64,000 bases of DNA from Maratus speciosus (lineage: Eukaryota > Arthropoda > Arachnida > Araneae > Salticidae), in contig OZ010788.1 in NCBI GenBank assembly GCA_963932465.1, forward strand, positions 672,970,484-673,034,483, given 5' to 3'. Of this stretch, positions 45,164 through 55,357 are shown in pieces. The translations under genes were made by a program, and so were the position numbers. A model generated the notes under the pieces. It was given only the letters and a program-made list of their open reading frames with translations, did not search any database and was not told where the DNA came from. How positions within the stretch are numbered: the first letter of the stretch is position 1; the number at the start of each line of letters is the position of its first letter.

Positions 45164-45371
45164 TGTTGCCGCTAGAAGCGCCATCTATGTGGTGTGTTTT
45201 GAAACTTGTGAGTTGGGTTCGAGACGCCGATCCGAGGAGTAGTGTAAATATCGGCTCTCGATCAATTTATTGTTTGTGAATTAAAATTTAATTAGTAATA
45301 CAGTCCGCTAGTTTTATTTTATTGTGAGTTGTGTGCAGTGATTATTTGTGATTGAGTTATTGGCGGGAACA
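45164..45371 (+). repeat. 3' LTR of the BEL/Pao element
   Basis: It is 208 bp, identical by eye to 39096-39303, and followed by the ATAAT duplication at 45372-45376. Confidence 0.95.
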
Positions 45372-45376
45372 ATAAT

Positions 45377-45674
45377 AAAAATACATCATTGCTCCTGGCC
45401 GCCAGGGGACAGACTCCTCTCGCGACAAGGGGCGGCAGGAAGGGAAAAGACTGATCTGCTTGGCACCAGCAGTTACTCAAGCGTCCATGAGAGGGTAGGT
45501 TATGGGTTAGGTTACTAAGATGGCACGAGCAGACACTTAAGTGTCCATTGGAGATGTAACACCAGACATAATGGTGGGAAGCACGAGCTCATGTATCCGT
45601 AGGAGACTATACGATGGATAGTAGAATGCTCAAACCTCCAAAGAAGGCTGGATGCAGGTGCTGTTTGAAGTTTG
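45377..45674. other. GC-richer flank right of BEL
   Basis: It contains the partner of the left module (GCCGCCAGGGG, GACAAGGGGCGGCAGG) and a degenerate duplication, GGCACCAGCAGTTACTCAAG and GGCACGAGCAGACACTTAAG, each followed by (C)GTCCAT. No gene was recognised. Confidence 0.5.
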
Positions 45675-46314
45675 CTCGCCTAATTACTGACGAATTTTTT
45701 CGAAAATCATGATTAACAATGCTTTTATACTTCTGCTGCGATACGTACCGCCAGCTCTGCTCAACACCTTTGCTGAATGCCTGTAAATTGAAATTCGTGT
45801 GTAACGGAAAAATGCGATTTTCTCAAAAACTATGTGACGTAGGGTAATCGCTATAATTTTCCTGCAAGGATTAAATTAATATCTACTACCTCTAATTTTT
45901 TCCTAATTTTAGTTTCAGTAGATTCGGAATTAGATGGAAAGGGGGGGGGGACATATTTTTCCGCTACATTTTCGACGATATTTTTGAAAATGTAATACCT
46001 AAAATTTAAAGAAATGTATTTTTGAATTCAGCGTTATGAAAGCTTTCACAGGATACCCCACACGATATACAAAGGAAAGATTTTTTTTTTTTTTCAAATC
46101 ACTTAATTTGTCCCTCTACATTTTTACTAAATATATTTATAAATGTTTAATAATCTGAAAATATGTGGGTCAATAGTCTTTATTACTTCCCCGAATTTGA
46201 ACTTTCCACGTTCTATAATTTACGAGTAAAATGGCTGCGACAGACAGACATACAGACACAGGAGTGATCTTATAATGGTTCCGTTTTTACTTTTTAAGTA
46301 CGGAACCCTAAAAA
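45675..46314 (-). repeat. Dispersed element H, copy 1
   Basis: On the minus strand it starts TTTTTAGGGTTCCGTAC, has a GGTTCCGT...ACGGAACC hairpin tip and a TGTCTGTCTGTC tract, and runs about 640 bp to CGTCAGTAATTAGGCGAG. It matches 47718-48345 in reverse complement throughout, including a G-run (45940) that pairs with a C-run (48065). No coding frame. Confidence 0.8.
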
Positions 46315-47162
46315 TTCACATTATTTGAAGGATCAAGGAATGTACTGCCATCTCTTGATAGCTTTTCAAACTCATGATATATTGATGAACTCAGTGTCAC
46401 CAGTTGCTTACTTTTTTAAATTCAGGTTGCTTCATTGCCACTACTGTTTAGAAGTAGAAATATTCACCTAATTTAACCCCTTAATTCTCGCTCCCGTGAT
46501 ATTGCTCCTTTTACTCAGATTTTTTGATTCCCACCAATTTTATAAAATAGTGTAACTGGCTTTATTATGGTACCAGTTTGCCCAAGCTAATTAGTTTACT
46601 TAGCCCAAGTAATTTAAGCTGTTTTCAGGTAAATGTATAAAAAATCATATTCTTTATCGTATTCAAGAAAGAGCTGTCATATCATGATGACTTTCTATTC
46701 TCCTGCAATATTAATGAACTCAAGTTGCTTGTTAGCTAATTCAGGTTGTTTCAATACCACAATTTTTTTTTAAAAATACAAATATTCTCCTTATTTAATG
46801 CCAGATTAAGTAATGCGATAATAAGGTACTTCTGTTTTAAAAAAGTATTGGCAATCAGCCAAACTGTATTTTGAAAATGTAGCGGACGGGCAATACTGGG
46901 TGAGCGCAACAATAATCGGTAATCGGATTACTTTGATATTATATGAAATTATATTTATGAAAAACATTGACACCAGTAAAATTTAAGAAATAATTTTTGA
47001 TATTATATGAAATGGTATTAATGAAAAACATTGACACCAGTAAAATTTAAGAAATAATTTTAATAGTAATTTCAAGTGCTTCAGCAAGCATAACTCGTTT
47101 AATTTTCTTTGTCTAATCAAGAAAAGAGCTATCATTCCTTGATGGCTCTCACGAAATAAATA
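46315..47162. repeat. Repeat K copy 2 and AT-rich sequence
   Basis: TTAA (46474-46477) then CCCCTTAATTCTCGCTCCCG opens a copy of K (46478-46900) matching 2089-2299, including TTCCCACCAATTTTATAAAA and AAGTATTGGCAATCAGCC. A short direct duplication around ATGAAAAACATTGACACCAG (46957 and 47020) follows. No gene. Confidence 0.55.
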
Positions 47163-47449
47163 CAGTAGAGCACAGATTATCGGAACTCAAATTAACCGAA
47201 CTTCCAATTATCCGAACAGCCTATTTCTCTCAACAATTTTTTTTTTTTTTTTACCGAACTTTCAATTATCCGAACAGCCTATTTATCCCAAAATTTTTTA
47301 AACCGAACTCCTAATTATCCATTGACTTGGAATAAAATTTTAAATAAAGAAAAAACTGATAGTGGATCAGAAAATGAGAAACGTAAAACAATAAAGGAGA
47401 TGGGAAGAATCCTAAGCTAAGAAAATGAAATTAACGAGTGTTAAATAGT

Positions 47450-47661
47450 GACGTACATGACCCTGGATATCAGATTTTAAATGATGATGATGAGATAGTG
47501 GATGAGATTCATGATGAAAAAAAAAAAATAAGAAAATGAAAACGAATGCTCTGAATATTACCCAGGTCGATTACATAGCGAAACCTTTGAATGTTTGGAA
47601 ACAGTTATGAAATGGCTCGAGCGGCAGAAGAACGTTGATCCTATTCAACTGACATATTTAA
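47450..47661 (+). pseudogene. Tigger/jerky-type transposase C-terminus, split by a TTAA insertion
   Basis: Translation gives an acidic stretch with QILNDDDEIVDEIHDE, a frameshifting poly-A run, then SETFECLETVMKWLERQ followed by codons for DPIQLT. The SEALE-LE..MKWLERQ pattern is characteristic of the tail of Tigger/CENP-B-like transposases. The reading frame meets TTAA at 47658-47661. Taken up after the second TTAA at 50199-50202, it continues in frame with RRNRDMATLKRMSSLKQ and a short tail near 50270. Thus element U inserted into this coding relic and kept the frame on both sides. There is no DDE domain. Confidence 0.65.
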
Positions 47662-47717
47662 CCCCTTCGGGACCGGTGGCTTTTACACAAATTTTATTCA
47701 GCTATTGTTTTGTTTTT

Positions 47718-48345
47718 TAGGGTTCCGTACTGAAAAAGTAAAAACGGAACCATTATAGGATCACTCCTGTGTCTGTCTGTCTGTCTGTCACAGCCATTTT
47801 AATCGTAAACTATGGAACGTGGAAAGCTCAAATTCGGGGAAGTAATAAAGACCATTGACCCACATATTTTCAGATTAATAAACATTCATAAATATAATTA
47901 GTAAAAAAGTAGAGGGGCTAATTATGATACTTGAAAAAAAAAATCTTTCCTTTGTATATCGTGTGGGGTATCCTGTGAAAGCTTTTGTAACGCTGAACTC
48001 AAAAATACATTCCTTTTAATTTTAGGTATTATATTTTCAAAGATATTGTTGAAAATGTAGCTCAAAAATATGTCCCCCCCCCCATCTAATTCCGAATCTA
48101 CTGAAACTAAAATTATTAAAAAATTAGAGGTAGTAGACGTTAATGTAAACCTTGCCGGAAAATTATAGCGATTACCCTAGGTCACATAGTTTTTGAGTAA
48201 TTAGCATTTTTCTGTTATACACAAATTTCGATTTACGGGCATTCAGAAAAATTGTTGAGCATCGCTGAATATACCTATCGTTGCAGAAGAATAAAAGCAT
48301 TGTTGATAATGATTTTCGAAAAAAATCATCGGTAATTAGCTGAGA
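47718..48345 (+). repeat. Dispersed element H, copy 2
   Basis: It begins TAGGGTTCCGTACTGAAAAA with a GGTTCCGT/ACGGAACC hairpin and a TGTCTGTCTGTC tract, and ends near GGTAATTAGCTGAG. It is the inverted partner of 45675-46314. It lies inside element U. Confidence 0.8.
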
Positions 48346-48505
48346 TATTAACCCTTAAATGTACGGTCAGTTTGGACATACCCAAGGACAGGGCGGCGTA
48401 CTCTATGCCTAGTTAACGACTTTTAATGATATATATGTGTAATGTAATGCCTAGTAACAGTATAAAAGCAATAAACGTCAAATTGTTCAAAACATACTAA
48501 TTTAA

Positions 48506-49248
48506 GGGGTCTCGGGACTCTAAAAAGTGGAAAAAATGAAAAAAAGACCATTTTCAACATTTAATGTCTTAAAATGTATATGATTTTAAAACACAATTTT
48601 AATTGGAATGAAAGATATGAGTATGTTCTTTCGTTTGATGTATTTAAAAAAATTCAAGATACAGAATTAGTATTTATAGGGGGCTCGAAACTGTTAGACA
48701 TTTGTCGAACAAAAAATTGTCATAACAGTTTACGCGCAGGATTACAAAATAAATATTGCAACTAGAATGAAAATTTTGGTACTATACTTCAGATTGTAAT
48801 AATTTCCCTGAACTTAAATAAATTTGTATTTAAAGCATTTTTATATTTTTAATGCAATGCTGCATTTAGCTAGTACAAAATTTTGAAAATTTCAACAGTA
48901 AAATCACCTAAAAAAATATTTTTTTGAACAATAAAAAAGAAATTTTAGGTTCAGTTTATACAGAATAACATGGAATATATGTTTTGAAAATTTCATGAAA
49001 AAATATTCAGAAGTTTTTGAGGTATCCTGCGCGTGATACCCAAAAACGCCATTTGGAAAATAATGACTTTAAAGTTTCGGAAACGCCGCTTCAGCTATAT
49101 AGCGGGTATAATTCTAAAAGTCAAAACTTCTGTTCTAATGGGAATTTCAAGGAAACAATTATATCAAAATATTCAGAAAAGATAGGAGTTTAACATCTAA
49201 AAAAATAAAATTTCTTAAATTTTGAAGCTTTAAGAGTCCTGCGACCAC
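48506..49248 (+). mobile_element. TTAA element P, copy 2 (743 bp)
   Basis: TTAA flanks both sides (48502-48505, 49249-49252). The ends are GGGGTCTCGGGACTCT and AGAGTCCTGCGACCAC. The interior is roughly 85% similar to 37851-38596 and in the same direction, although the host Q copies are inverted to each other. A minor frame at 48574-48765 has no domain. Confidence 0.85.
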
Positions 49249-49252
49249 TTAA

Positions 49253-49463
49253 TCCTTTCCGGCACGGAGTAATTCTATTTATAAACTTATGAAATAATGA
49301 ACTGTCACCAGAATTTATAAACGAATATATTAGAAATTGCGAACTTGCTTATTTTCACGTACATCATTAAAGGAAAATGTTAATTAAATATTCTTGGTGC
49401 CATTTGTCTGTTTTGGAATTAAAATTTGGTGTCCGTTTTTTACGGGTATCGCCCTCGAAATAT
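49253..49463 (+). mobile_element. TTAA MITE S, copy 1
   Basis: TTAA lies at 49249-49252 and 49464-49467. It starts TCCTTTCCGGCACGGAGTAA and contains CACCAGAATTTATAAACGAA and GGTGTCCGTTTTTTACGG. It matches 60724-60924 along its length. It abuts P copy 2 and shares one TTAA with it. Confidence 0.75.
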
Positions 49464-50525
49464 TTAATTAGAATGAATCGCATAAATACTGTGAGATTCG
49501 CGATAGTTTGCATTGATTGTATCTCTCAATACGCCTCGAGTGACTTTAAAAGTTAATTAAACACCTATTTGGAAAAACGCGGCACTGACCAAAGCGGCAT
49601 TGCAAATTTGAGACCTCAATTCGAAACGGGCTTAGCACAATGCCAAATTTAAACTTTGAACAAAGGTTTTGTTTTAGATACACTGTAGAAATAAAGGTTA
49701 TTACTATGCTGAATTTAGTTTCATGAAATGCCAAATGAAGTTTAACTATGCACTGCCTTTATTGTCAGTACCGAATTAAGTTCATCATAAACAGATTAGG
49801 ATAATATTAAAAAAAGAGTTATACGAATAGCTATATTTGATATTGTTCCATATATCTCTTTGAACTTTCATGGTATAGCCGATTACATTTTTCTAATATA
49901 TACAGTTATACCCAACCCTCCGTTATATAGTTTTTTAAAAAGTCTTTGTATTCTTTTAGCAACTTTTATATATATATATATATATAATACAATTACAAAT
50001 TCATATATTTATTCTACGGAACCCTTTGTACGCGAGTAATGCTCGCACTTGACCGTTTATTAAGTTACCTTTACACAATCTTGAAAATGCTCTAAAATTA
50101 AAGAAACTAAATATTGCTTTTCTTTTTTACTGGTGCCTAAAACAAATTCTGTATGCCCTTTTTGAGGGTGTATATATGCACCCATGGTCCCGAACGGGTT
50201 AAGAAGAAATAGAGATATGGCAACATTGAAAAGAATGTCTTCATTGAAGCAAGCAACAATCAAAAGCTTTTTTACTTAAATTATAATCTCTGGAGTTCTG
50301 AAAAGGATAAAGAGAAAAACAATTTTTTAATGATAAAAATGTAAACAAAAAAGAAAATAAAAAGACGAAAAAAAATAAACATGCCAGCACTAACTGGTGT
50401 TACCAGTCTTAAGCTTAGGTAACGTGTGGAGGTTTTAGTACAGTCAGAAACATCCCTTAAATTGCCTGTCTATTTATCCGAACTAGGGTCGGTCCCGACT
50501 TGTTCGAATAATTGGCGCTCTACTG

Positions 50526-50822
50526 TATAGAGGACCTTTTTCTGGGAGAAAATAATATTGTTGTTAAATTATTTCTGATATTAAAAAAAGGAATTATTTT
50601 CTTCGTGTACCTTTTACAGGGCGCCAACACTTTCAGCTGGAAGATCAGTTATTCCTGTCTGAACATACTCATAGATAAATGGCTGATGTACAAAAATTTA
50701 TATATTAAACAAATTGTGTAAATAGGTTTCACTGTACAAACCTTTACAGTTTACTAAGGTGAAAGATGACGTCTAAATGAACAGAATTCAGGCCAGACGG
50801 GGTGGCTTACCTTACGGCTTAA
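50526..50822. other. Short stretch with a pogo-like end
   Basis: ATAGGTTTCACTGTA near 50725 resembles a pogo-group 3' end without a partner. The frame at 50512-50721 has no recognisable domain. Confidence 0.35.
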
Positions 50823-51331
50823 CCTATATTGAACCGCTGTCCTATAAATAGGACAGCTAATAAAACATTTTTTAAATAAAATTGGTAAGGATTTTTTGGA
50901 TGCATTTTGTTATGACGTCTTTAAAATACATAAAAGTGTAACATATAAACAAAAAAGCAAGTAACCAATTAAAATTTAACTGAAAAATATCTATTTAAAA
51001 AATCCTTTAAAAATTGTGATCTTATAACCTAGAATTTTACCGTTATTATTATCTTTTTATTGGAGAAATCATAGAGTATTTTTGTACAACATAAACAGTA
51101 CTTTTAAAGTTAAATAAAATATTTGCTCATAAAATTAGTTTATGTAGGCATTTTATATGTCCTTACTATGTGTCCTACTAATATGTCCTGTTTATAGAAC
51201 AGCTAGTTACTTAAAAAATTAAAAACATTTTTTCAAAATTTTTCTAGTATCTACTTAATTACACCATATTAATGATATAATCGAAGTTTTAAAAATTTTC
51301 AAAAATATTTAATCGGTGTGGTCCAATTGGG
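50823..51331. mobile_element. TTAA element, 509 bp
   Basis: TTAA lies at 50819-50822 and 51332-51335. The ends CCTATATTGAACCGC and GGTGTGGTCCAATTGGG are inverted with mismatches. Near the left is the palindrome GCTGTCCTATAAATAGGACAGC-like (AGGACAGC and its mirror); ATGTCCTGTTTATAGAACAG occurs near 51185. No coding frame. Confidence 0.65.
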
Positions 51332-51335
51332 TTAA

Positions 51336-51754
51336 GCTCCACAATCTAAACGAACTAACTATCCCACGTCTAAATGAACAATTTGGAAAACATATAACGT
51401 ATTTGAAAACCCGATTTCTGCTATGACCATGAATAGTCGTTAAAATGTGCGATTTGTTTTGTGCAGCCCTGTATAGGATCTACAGATAGGTGTGCATACT
51501 ACATGCTAAAAGTGAGTTCAGCTAAACATATAGCACACTTGAAAATTTCCATTCAGTCATTTCCGCCCACAAACGGATGTTGTTGAGAAATTTGTGCGAC
51601 TCTGTATCGGATCCATAGAATTTATACACACCAAGTATTTTTTTTTTCTTTTTATATATAAAGTTAAATTTAAAACGCGTAACACAACTGAAAACACACT
51701 CCCAGCAATTACTGTTCATAGACTTCAATAGTTCAATTATTACTAATTTCTCCT
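51336..51754. repeat. Repeat V, copy 3, and flanking repeat fragments
   Basis: CCCTGTATAGGATCTACAGA (51466) and a second TGTATCGGATCCATAGAATT (51602) lead into CACAACTGAAAACACACTCC and CAGCAATTACTGTTCATAGA, as in V copies 1 and 2. Confidence 0.55.
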
Positions 51755-51761
51755 ATAGGGT

Positions 51762-52766
51762 GACCCGGTGTAAAATAGGTATAAAAAACAGCTTTTTAGG
51801 GTTTCGTTCATCTGACGTCACAGAGCCCGTTCTCAGAAACTATACATGTTGGAGACTTGAAATTTTGCATACTTATAGCTGAACACCACACATCATATGA
51901 GAAATCATAAAATTTTGAAAAAGTCGTACATTTAACCATTTGGGCTCCCACATGTGTATTTTAAGCAATTCTTTCTAACTGAGCACCTTATTAAATTGGA
52001 GATCTTAAATTTTGCATCCTTATAGCAGAACACCTGAGGCCAGGCGACAAATCATAAAATCTCGAAAAAGTCTTACGTTTAACCCTTTCAGCTACCACAT
52101 ATGTATTTTAAACAGTTCTTTCTAAGAGAGCCCATAATTAAGTTGGAGACATGAGTTTTTGCATACGTATAGCTGAATACCTCAGACCACACGACAAATC
52201 ATAAAGTTTTCAAAAAGTCTTATATCATTTACTCTTCCGGGTTCTAACTTGTGTATTTTAAGCAATTTTTCTAACCTCCGCCCTTTTCACCCGGGGAGCA
52301 CTTTTCCAACTTTTGCCGACACCCCTTTGACCATTCTTTCATATTATGCACGATAGCCTTACATATTTTAGTTCCACTTTTTACCAGCAGGGGCGCCTAC
52401 GTATCTCGGAGGGCTCAATGCCCTCGATTAATATATCTACGGATAGTATGTAAAATGGAGTTTCGTTCGGATAGAGGTTAGTTCAAAATAGATTGCGCCC
52501 CTGGTTGCGAAATGTGGAACTAACAGATTTTTCAAAAGGATAAAGTGTTTTGAAAGGAATATTAAACGAAACCCTCTGTGCGATCTGTGATCACACTTAC
52601 CCACTTGTTTAATTTTAATGTTTCACAGCAGAAACATTATGAAATATAATCATGTTTTTGTTCAATATTTTTTTACATTATGCATCTTAGGTCTAAATTA
52701 AACATAATTTTTGTTTCCTTTTTATTTTAATTTTTGTAAAAGACTATACCTATTTTACCCCGGGCG
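51762..52766. mobile_element. Candidate TIR element enclosing repeat Z copy 2
   Basis: The ends GACCCGGTGTAAAATAGGTA at left and TACCTATTTTACCCCGGGCG at right are inverted partners about 1 kb apart. A further ACCCATTTTACCCC / GGGGTAAAATGGGT palindrome follows at 52770-52805. Whether the ends belong to one insertion is unproven. Confidence 0.5.
51798..52612. repeat. Repeat Z, copy 2
   Basis: It has three ~150-bp sub-units (TTGGAGACTTGAAATTTTGC; TTGGAGATCTTAAATTTTGC; TTGGAGACATGAGTTTTTGC), then the distal part CACCCGGGGAGCACTTTTCC. It ends GTGATCACACTTACCCACTT. AGGGTTTCGTT at left and AACGAAACCCT (52565-52575) at right are inverted. It matches 33055-33757, which has one sub-unit fewer. Confidence 0.75.
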
Positions 52767-53179
52767 TATACCCATTTTACCCCGTGGTTCGGGGTAAAAT
52801 GGGTATATGGTATTTAAAGTTGAATTACATTGTAATTAATGTGTAAACAATTTAACCACTTCAGACCTGAGGTACACAAATGTGCACCTCATAAAAAATA
52901 AACTGTTTGATTTTTTTACATTTTGACTTCCTTTCTATGTAGTTGAATATTTTTTGCTTTAAAAGTAAACCAATAAGAAGCAGCATCGATGCTGATTTCC
53001 TCATAAAATAAACGTTATTTTCATCTGAGTTTTCAAAATGCCTTCCAGACAGTGCGGTTGAGAAAGTAAGTAAATTTCATAATTATTTAACTTAAATACT
53101 TATCCATAATTTTTTTTGAGAATTTGTAGCGAATTAGGACACGTAGAGACAGACAGACAAACCAAATTGATAGCCACTT
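52767..53179. other. Palindrome and AT-rich stretch
   Basis: ACCCATTTTACCCCGTGG with CGGGGTAAAATGGGT forms a short hairpin. TTAACCACTTCAGACCTGAGG near 52852 looks like a TTAA-type terminus (CAGACCTGAGGTACACAAAT) but no right end was found. No gene. Confidence 0.45.
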
Positions 53180-53560
53180 TTCAACAATGTTGGAAAGTAT
53201 TAAAAATAGTGATAATTTATTTTGTTTAAAATGTTTTCATCAGGATCAAGTTTTAATGACTTAAAATTCAACTTTACAAGTAATGAAACCACGACAATAT
53301 GTATTTTACAAATATATATATATTTTAATTTGTTAATTTTCGACTTTTTTTTAAGTATAATTTTTCAAGTATCATAGAAAAAGTGAAATTTTAAAAGAAA
53401 AATTTAAATTTTGAGATTTTAAATTTTAAGATTGCATTTTGAGTTCTATATGTAATTCCCATTAAATATAATTTTAATGCAAATCTGTTTCTTATTTTAT
53501 TAATTTTAAGTTCCAAATTTTTTGAAATCTGAAATATGGTCTTAGTGGTTATTAGTCATC
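53180..53560. repeat. Repeat Y, fragment
   Basis: It shares TAAAAATAGTGATAATTTAT, CATCAGGATCAAGTTTTAAT, TTTGAGTTCTATATGTAATT and TTCTTATTTTATTAATTTTA with Y copies b and c. Confidence 0.55.
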
Positions 53561-53579
53561 GGTGTGCTATTTCTTTCTT

Positions 53580-54290
53580 CCGGCTATTAAAGTGTCGTTT
53601 CCAAAAAATAACGTTCCATTGTATAAGCCAGCCGTAAAACAAAGTAGATGTATCATTGTACTGTTAAATACTGTACTGAAATTTTTTAAACTTCTAATCA
53701 TAGCAGAATTTCAATTTTTATGCCGTCGTATAGGGGGGAAAAGTACTTTTTAATGCAATTTGTATGTAAACTGTATCGCAATTTATTTTTGAGATATTAT
53801 TTTTTTGTAGTTTTTAATACCTTTTGTTTTTTATTGGCAACTCAAGTACTCATTTTCTGTAGAAAGTAAAGAAAAAAATATTTGTAAATAGTAATTATAT
53901 CTTTTTGTTGCCATTTTCCCATAACAACTGAAAAAAATGCAATTAAAATACGTGCTATTTTGAAAAAATATATAAATGAATGATTTCTGATAAAACATGG
54001 AGCTATTATAAACTATATTTAATTTTAAGTATCCATATTAATATTACAAACAAATGAAGGCCTATGAATCATGAGATAGCCGATTTTTTTTGTCGAGTTT
54101 CTTGAATGACGATATCTCTTTTTTATAGGATTTTTGTATTATTTAGCGATAGCGAGGTTCTATGCATACTACTATAGATGTTGTTTAAGACTAAATCGTA
54201 AATGAGGAATTCTTCCTCTGGATGCGAATGACGTCATTTTATATAAAATAAAACCACGTGTTTTAAGCCTTAAAACTGAAATATGTTTTG
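53580..54290. repeat. Dispersed repeat R, copy 3
   Basis: It shares TTTTTATGCCGTCGTATA, TTTAATGCAATTTGTATGTA, TTGAGATATTATTTTTTTG, TTTTTGTTGCCATTTTCCCA and GATGCGAATGACGTCATTTT with 19500-19930. The Helitron-like 5' end is not visible here. Confidence 0.55.
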
Positions 54291-54794
54291 TACTATATAT
54301 ATAAAAAAATTTCATCGGGGGCGACACTAAATTCTGAAAAAGCAGAATTCCTGTTTTCTAGTTTTTAATTGTGGAATTTCTTTTTTGTCAAAATTTGTTG
54401 TTGTTGTTGAAAATTGAAAGTTAGTACCTATTTTAATATATACGTACTTTACCCATAAGATATACTAATAGATGTTAATCACAATTTGAAATATCATTTC
54501 TCAAATAATTACCTTACAATCATTTCATACATTATCTCTATCATGTAACTGTGATTTAACCCTTTGAAGTAATTTTAAAAAATCGATTTCAAAACTAACT
54601 AGCCGCCCTGGGCGACCAGTTTGATCTCCCTTAATATGTATAATATGTATGTTTGGGAAACTATGCTAAGCATTGTATCATGTTACTTTTATTCATAATT
54701 TAATTTACTTGGACTCCCCTTAAATATAATTAATATAATCCTTTAAGCTGATATTAGTTTTTGTTGCATTAAAATATCTCTATTTGTTGATTTT

Positions 54795-55020
54795 CTGTGA
54801 GCAAGTAAACCCTATTGGTTTACATTGGAAGTCTATGGGAATTTGGCGCAATATTAGAGATATCACCAAATTGGCGTCACTTTTTGCGACTCATTTGGTC
54901 ACCAAATTTGGAGATATAGCTCCAAGTTGGCGACAAACTTGGTGACATTTGGCAACAGAACAGGATTCCCCCCTTTTAGATATGGAGATGCATTAAATGC
55001 TGTTCAATAACACTTGAGAT
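54795..55020. repeat. Dispersed repeat G, copy 2 (inverted relative to 23800)
   Basis: AAACCCTATTGGTTTACATT, GAAGTCTATGGGAATTTGG, ATATTAGAGATATCACCAAA and GCATTAAATGCTGTTCAATA are the reverse complement of the 23800-24010 order. Confidence 0.75.
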
Positions 55021-55155
55021 GCATTTCATTTGGGCGTTGTCATTAAACAATTAACAAATGATCGCGATTTCTGTGCCACATACGATAGTGTAATATATAT
55101 ACAGATAGAGAAAGCATTTACAGCAGTATTAGAAATGACAATTTATTTCCTTTAA

Positions 55156-55357
55156 CACTAGAAAGACGGGGAATTTTACTCAGATTTTGTAAAAATACTT
55201 GACACCAGAAATTTTATTTTAAAGTTTTAACTTATTTATTTAACTAGATTTTTTTTCTTTTTACATTTTAAACTAGTTTTATAAAGAAATTTCTGGTTCG
55301 AACCGAAATATATTCATTTGGTAGCGGTCAAAATGACCGCTCACCGTCATTCTAGTG
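55156..55357. mobile_element. TTAA MITE, 202 bp
   Basis: TTAA lies at 55152-55155 and 55358-55361. The ends CACTAGAAAGACGG and CCGTCATTCTAGTG are inverted with one mismatch. Next to the right end is the palindrome AGCGGTCAAAATGACCGCT. Related in ends to 57509-58168, and both contain TTCGAACCGAAATATATTCA or its complement. Confidence 0.88.

Larger units (their letters stand above)
39096..45371 (+). mobile_element. BEL/Pao LTR retrotransposon, 6276 bp, full length but frame-broken
   Basis: Two 208-bp LTRs appear identical base for base, are bounded by TGTTG...AACA, and are flanked by ATAAT duplications. The internal region encodes, in order, a gag-like domain with zinc knuckle, an aspartic protease region, reverse transcriptase, RNase H and integrase, the BEL/Pao order. 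The frame is broken at a homopolymer in RNase H and at two places in the integrase. No envelope-like frame lies between integrase and the 3' LTR. Identical LTRs imply a recent insertion. Confidence 0.95.
48352..50058 (-). mobile_element. Element Q, copy 2, TTAA-bounded
   Basis: TTAA (48348-48351) precedes CCCTTAAATGTACGGTCAG. The other end CACTTGACCGTTTA is followed by TTAA (50059-50062). The ends share ACGGTCA inverted. Q parts are 48352-48505 and 49464-50058 and match 36331-38769 in reverse complement. It carries P copy 2 and S copy 1 side by side. Q has no coding capacity. Confidence 0.75.
47662..50198 (+). mobile_element. TTAA element U, long copy, with nested insertions
   Basis: TTAA lies at 47658-47661 and 50199-50202. 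The inverted ends are CCCCTTCGGGACCGGTGG and CCATGGTCCCGAACGGG. Its own sequence is only about 55 bp at left (TTTTACACAAATTTTATTC) and about 140 bp at right (TGGTGCCTAAAACAAATTC), and these match the 199-bp copy at 2323-2521. The rest is element H copy 2 and element Q copy 2 with its own insertions. Confidence 0.85.
47163..50525 (+). mobile_element. pogo/Tigger-type element carrying nested TTAA insertions
   Basis: TA flanks CAGTAGAGCACAGATTATCG at left and, at right, AATAATTGGCGCTCTACTG, its inverted partner. Two TTATCCGAACAGCCTATTT sub-repeats lie within the left 130 bp. A transposase C-terminal relic is on the plus strand at 47450-47660 and resumes at 50199. Everything between is the TTAA element U with further insertions. 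The catalytic domain is missing, so this was already a deletion derivative or has decayed. Confidence 0.78.

Noticed and set aside
36331..50058. A single 13.7-kb element with long terminal inverted repeats
   Set aside because: The right arm is bounded by TTAA on both sides and nested inside U and Tigger, so two independent copies of Q explain it better.
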